A stretch of 15,614 nucleotides of DNA, taken from contig CAAGQX010000177.1 of assembly GCA_900772235.1 (NCBI GenBank), forward strand, positions 1 to 15,614, written 5' to 3'. The notes beneath the pieces are model-generated. The model did not search any database. It saw nothing but the letters and a program-made list of their open reading frames with translations, and was not told the DNA's origin. How positions within the stretch are numbered: the stretch's first letter is position 1; each line of letters begins with the position of its first letter. The position numbers and the translations under genes are program-made. Shown here piece by piece: positions 15,298 to 15,614 of the stretch. The DNA comes from Clostridia bacterium (GTDB taxonomy: Bacteria > Bacillota > Clostridia > TANB77 > CAG-508).

Positions 15298-15338
15298 ATT
15301 CTATTTAAAAAAATTTTTTCTATCAGAATTTTTCACAA
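15298..15338 (-). repeat. 41-base AT-rich direct repeat, copy 1 (leader-proximal)
   Basis: This matches 15382-15422 over 41 bases with a single mismatch (offset 84 bases). The element has its own dyad: ATTCT at one end and AGAAT further on, around an A7T6 core. It overlaps a promoter-like box pair and may be a duplicated control element, for example a regulator site or bent DNA beside a promoter. Confidence 0.85.
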
Positions 15339-15345
15339 TTATCAA
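15317..15345 (-). promoter_or_regulatory. Predicted early promoter, copy 1
   Basis: On the minus strand TTGATA (15345-15340), a 17-base spacer and TAGAAA (15322-15317), with TG one base before the -10 box (extended -10), make a plausible housekeeping-sigma promoter. It would start transcription near 15310, about 60 bases before the first possible gene. An alternative -10 is TAGAAT further along the repeat. AT-richness makes chance matches common. Confidence 0.5.
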
Positions 15346-15381
15346 ACATACCTTTATAATATATTTGTTCAAACTTTTATT

Positions 15382-15422
15382 ATTCTATTTAAAAAAATTT
15401 TTTCTATCAGAATATTTCACAA
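15382..15422 (-). repeat. 41-base AT-rich direct repeat, copy 2 (end-proximal)
   Basis: This is the second copy of the element at 15298-15338, with T to A as the only change. It is followed downstream on the minus strand by ATTATAAAGGT (15350-15360), as copy 1 is followed by ATTTTAAAGGT (15257-15267), so the whole block looks like an old tandem duplication that has kept the core and diverged in the spacer. Confidence 0.85.
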
Positions 15423-15429
15423 AACACAA
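15401..15429 (-). promoter_or_regulatory. Predicted early promoter, copy 2
   Basis: On the minus strand TTGTGT (15429-15424), 17 bases and TAGAAA (15406-15401), with the same TG extension as copy 1. The -35 box is poorer, so this copy may be weaker or regulated. Both promoters face the whole gene array, and no other convincing promoter was found upstream of the early genes. Confidence 0.4.
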
Positions 15430-15430
15430 A

Positions 15431-15528
15431 GCGAACAACATGCAACACCCTCCTGTATTGTTCTAGCGGAATAGGACCTTTATAATCATCCACTCCCATG
15501 CTCCTTGTTGTATGTTGTTTCCTCTCGC
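15431..15528. repeat. Long inverted repeat near the right end, possible structured RNA
   Basis: Bases 15431-15447 pair with 15506-15518 and 15525-15528: 17 pairs, broken only by six unpaired bases at 15519-15524. One pair is G-U if the plus strand is the RNA and A-C if the minus strand is. The 58-base loop holds a smaller bulged stem (15451-15474 region, CCT and ATT with AATAGG). No gene fits the 15248-15555 stretch, so apart from this hairpin and the promoter repeats it appears non-coding. phi29 encodes its packaging RNA close to a genome end, so an RNA gene is possible; a cruciform or replication site is the alternative. Confidence 0.5.
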
Positions 15529-15555
15529 TCTACGCTCCTCATTTTCAGTTGTGTG

Positions 15556-15614
15556 CTCTGACACTGTCCTCCTCCCTCCTGTCTGTGTTATATCTGGCAT
15601 TGTCAAATCTTATT
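15556..15614 (-). repeat. Right inverted terminal repeat and putative replication origin
   Basis: The exact inverted copy of bases 1-59. On the 5' strand of this end the G-rich tract lies 36-47 bases from the terminus, as on the left. This end lies ahead of the early promoters, while the left one lies behind the last gene, so the two origins have different neighbours. Confidence 0.9.

Noticed and set aside
1..15614. tRNA genes, CRISPR arrays, integrase or insertion sequences
   Set aside because: No cloverleaf, spaced repeats, recombinase motifs or transposase were seen. A lytic phage genome of this type is not expected to carry an integrase.

Overview
The window reads as a complete, linear, phi29-like podovirus genome of 15.6 kb. 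Its first 59 bases reappear, perfectly and inverted, as its last 59 bases. Every convincing gene lies on the minus strand, and the gene set is that of a small tailed phage with protein-primed DNA: a family B DNA polymerase, a gp16-type packaging ATPase, and a scaffold, major capsid, tail knob, connector and lower collar series. The sequence is AT-rich, ribosome binding sites are strong (AGGAGG-type before nearly every gene), and genes are packed with 1 to 17 base overlaps. This suggests a Bacillota or Mycoplasmatota host. TGA serves as a stop codon and TGG encodes Trp, so the host does not use the Mycoplasma code. No genus can be assigned from sequence alone.

Reading in the direction of transcription (right to left), the right 400 bases hold the terminal repeat, a long inverted repeat, and two copies of a 41-base AT-rich element that carries promoter-like boxes. 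A leader follows with a possible AUU-start micro-gene (15247-15164) and a small doubtful ORF. Next come three unrecognised early genes, an HNH endonuclease, a hairpin with a U-tract, an unusually small polymerase with a TTG start, a basic protein that is my best candidate for the terminal protein, and the packaging ATPase. A 179-base gap between the ATPase and the scaffold folds into a compact three-way-junction RNA. Then follow scaffold, capsid, tail knob, a small coiled-coil protein, connector, lower collar, three membrane protein genes, a collagen-repeat fibre, and a BspA-repeat receptor-binding protein that ends 11 bases from the left terminal repeat.

The genes fit one programme. The early genes and polymerase copy the TP-capped linear DNA. 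The ATPase, possibly with the structured RNA, packs it into a shell built by scaffold and capsid. Connector, collar, knob and fibres form the short tail. The oddest features are the three-way-junction RNA beside the ATPase (a candidate packaging RNA outside the known Bacillus phages), a polymerase of about 344 residues with no visible exonuclease or TPR2 region, the absence of any recognisable endolysin alongside three adjacent membrane protein genes, and the possible AUU-start membrane micropeptide.
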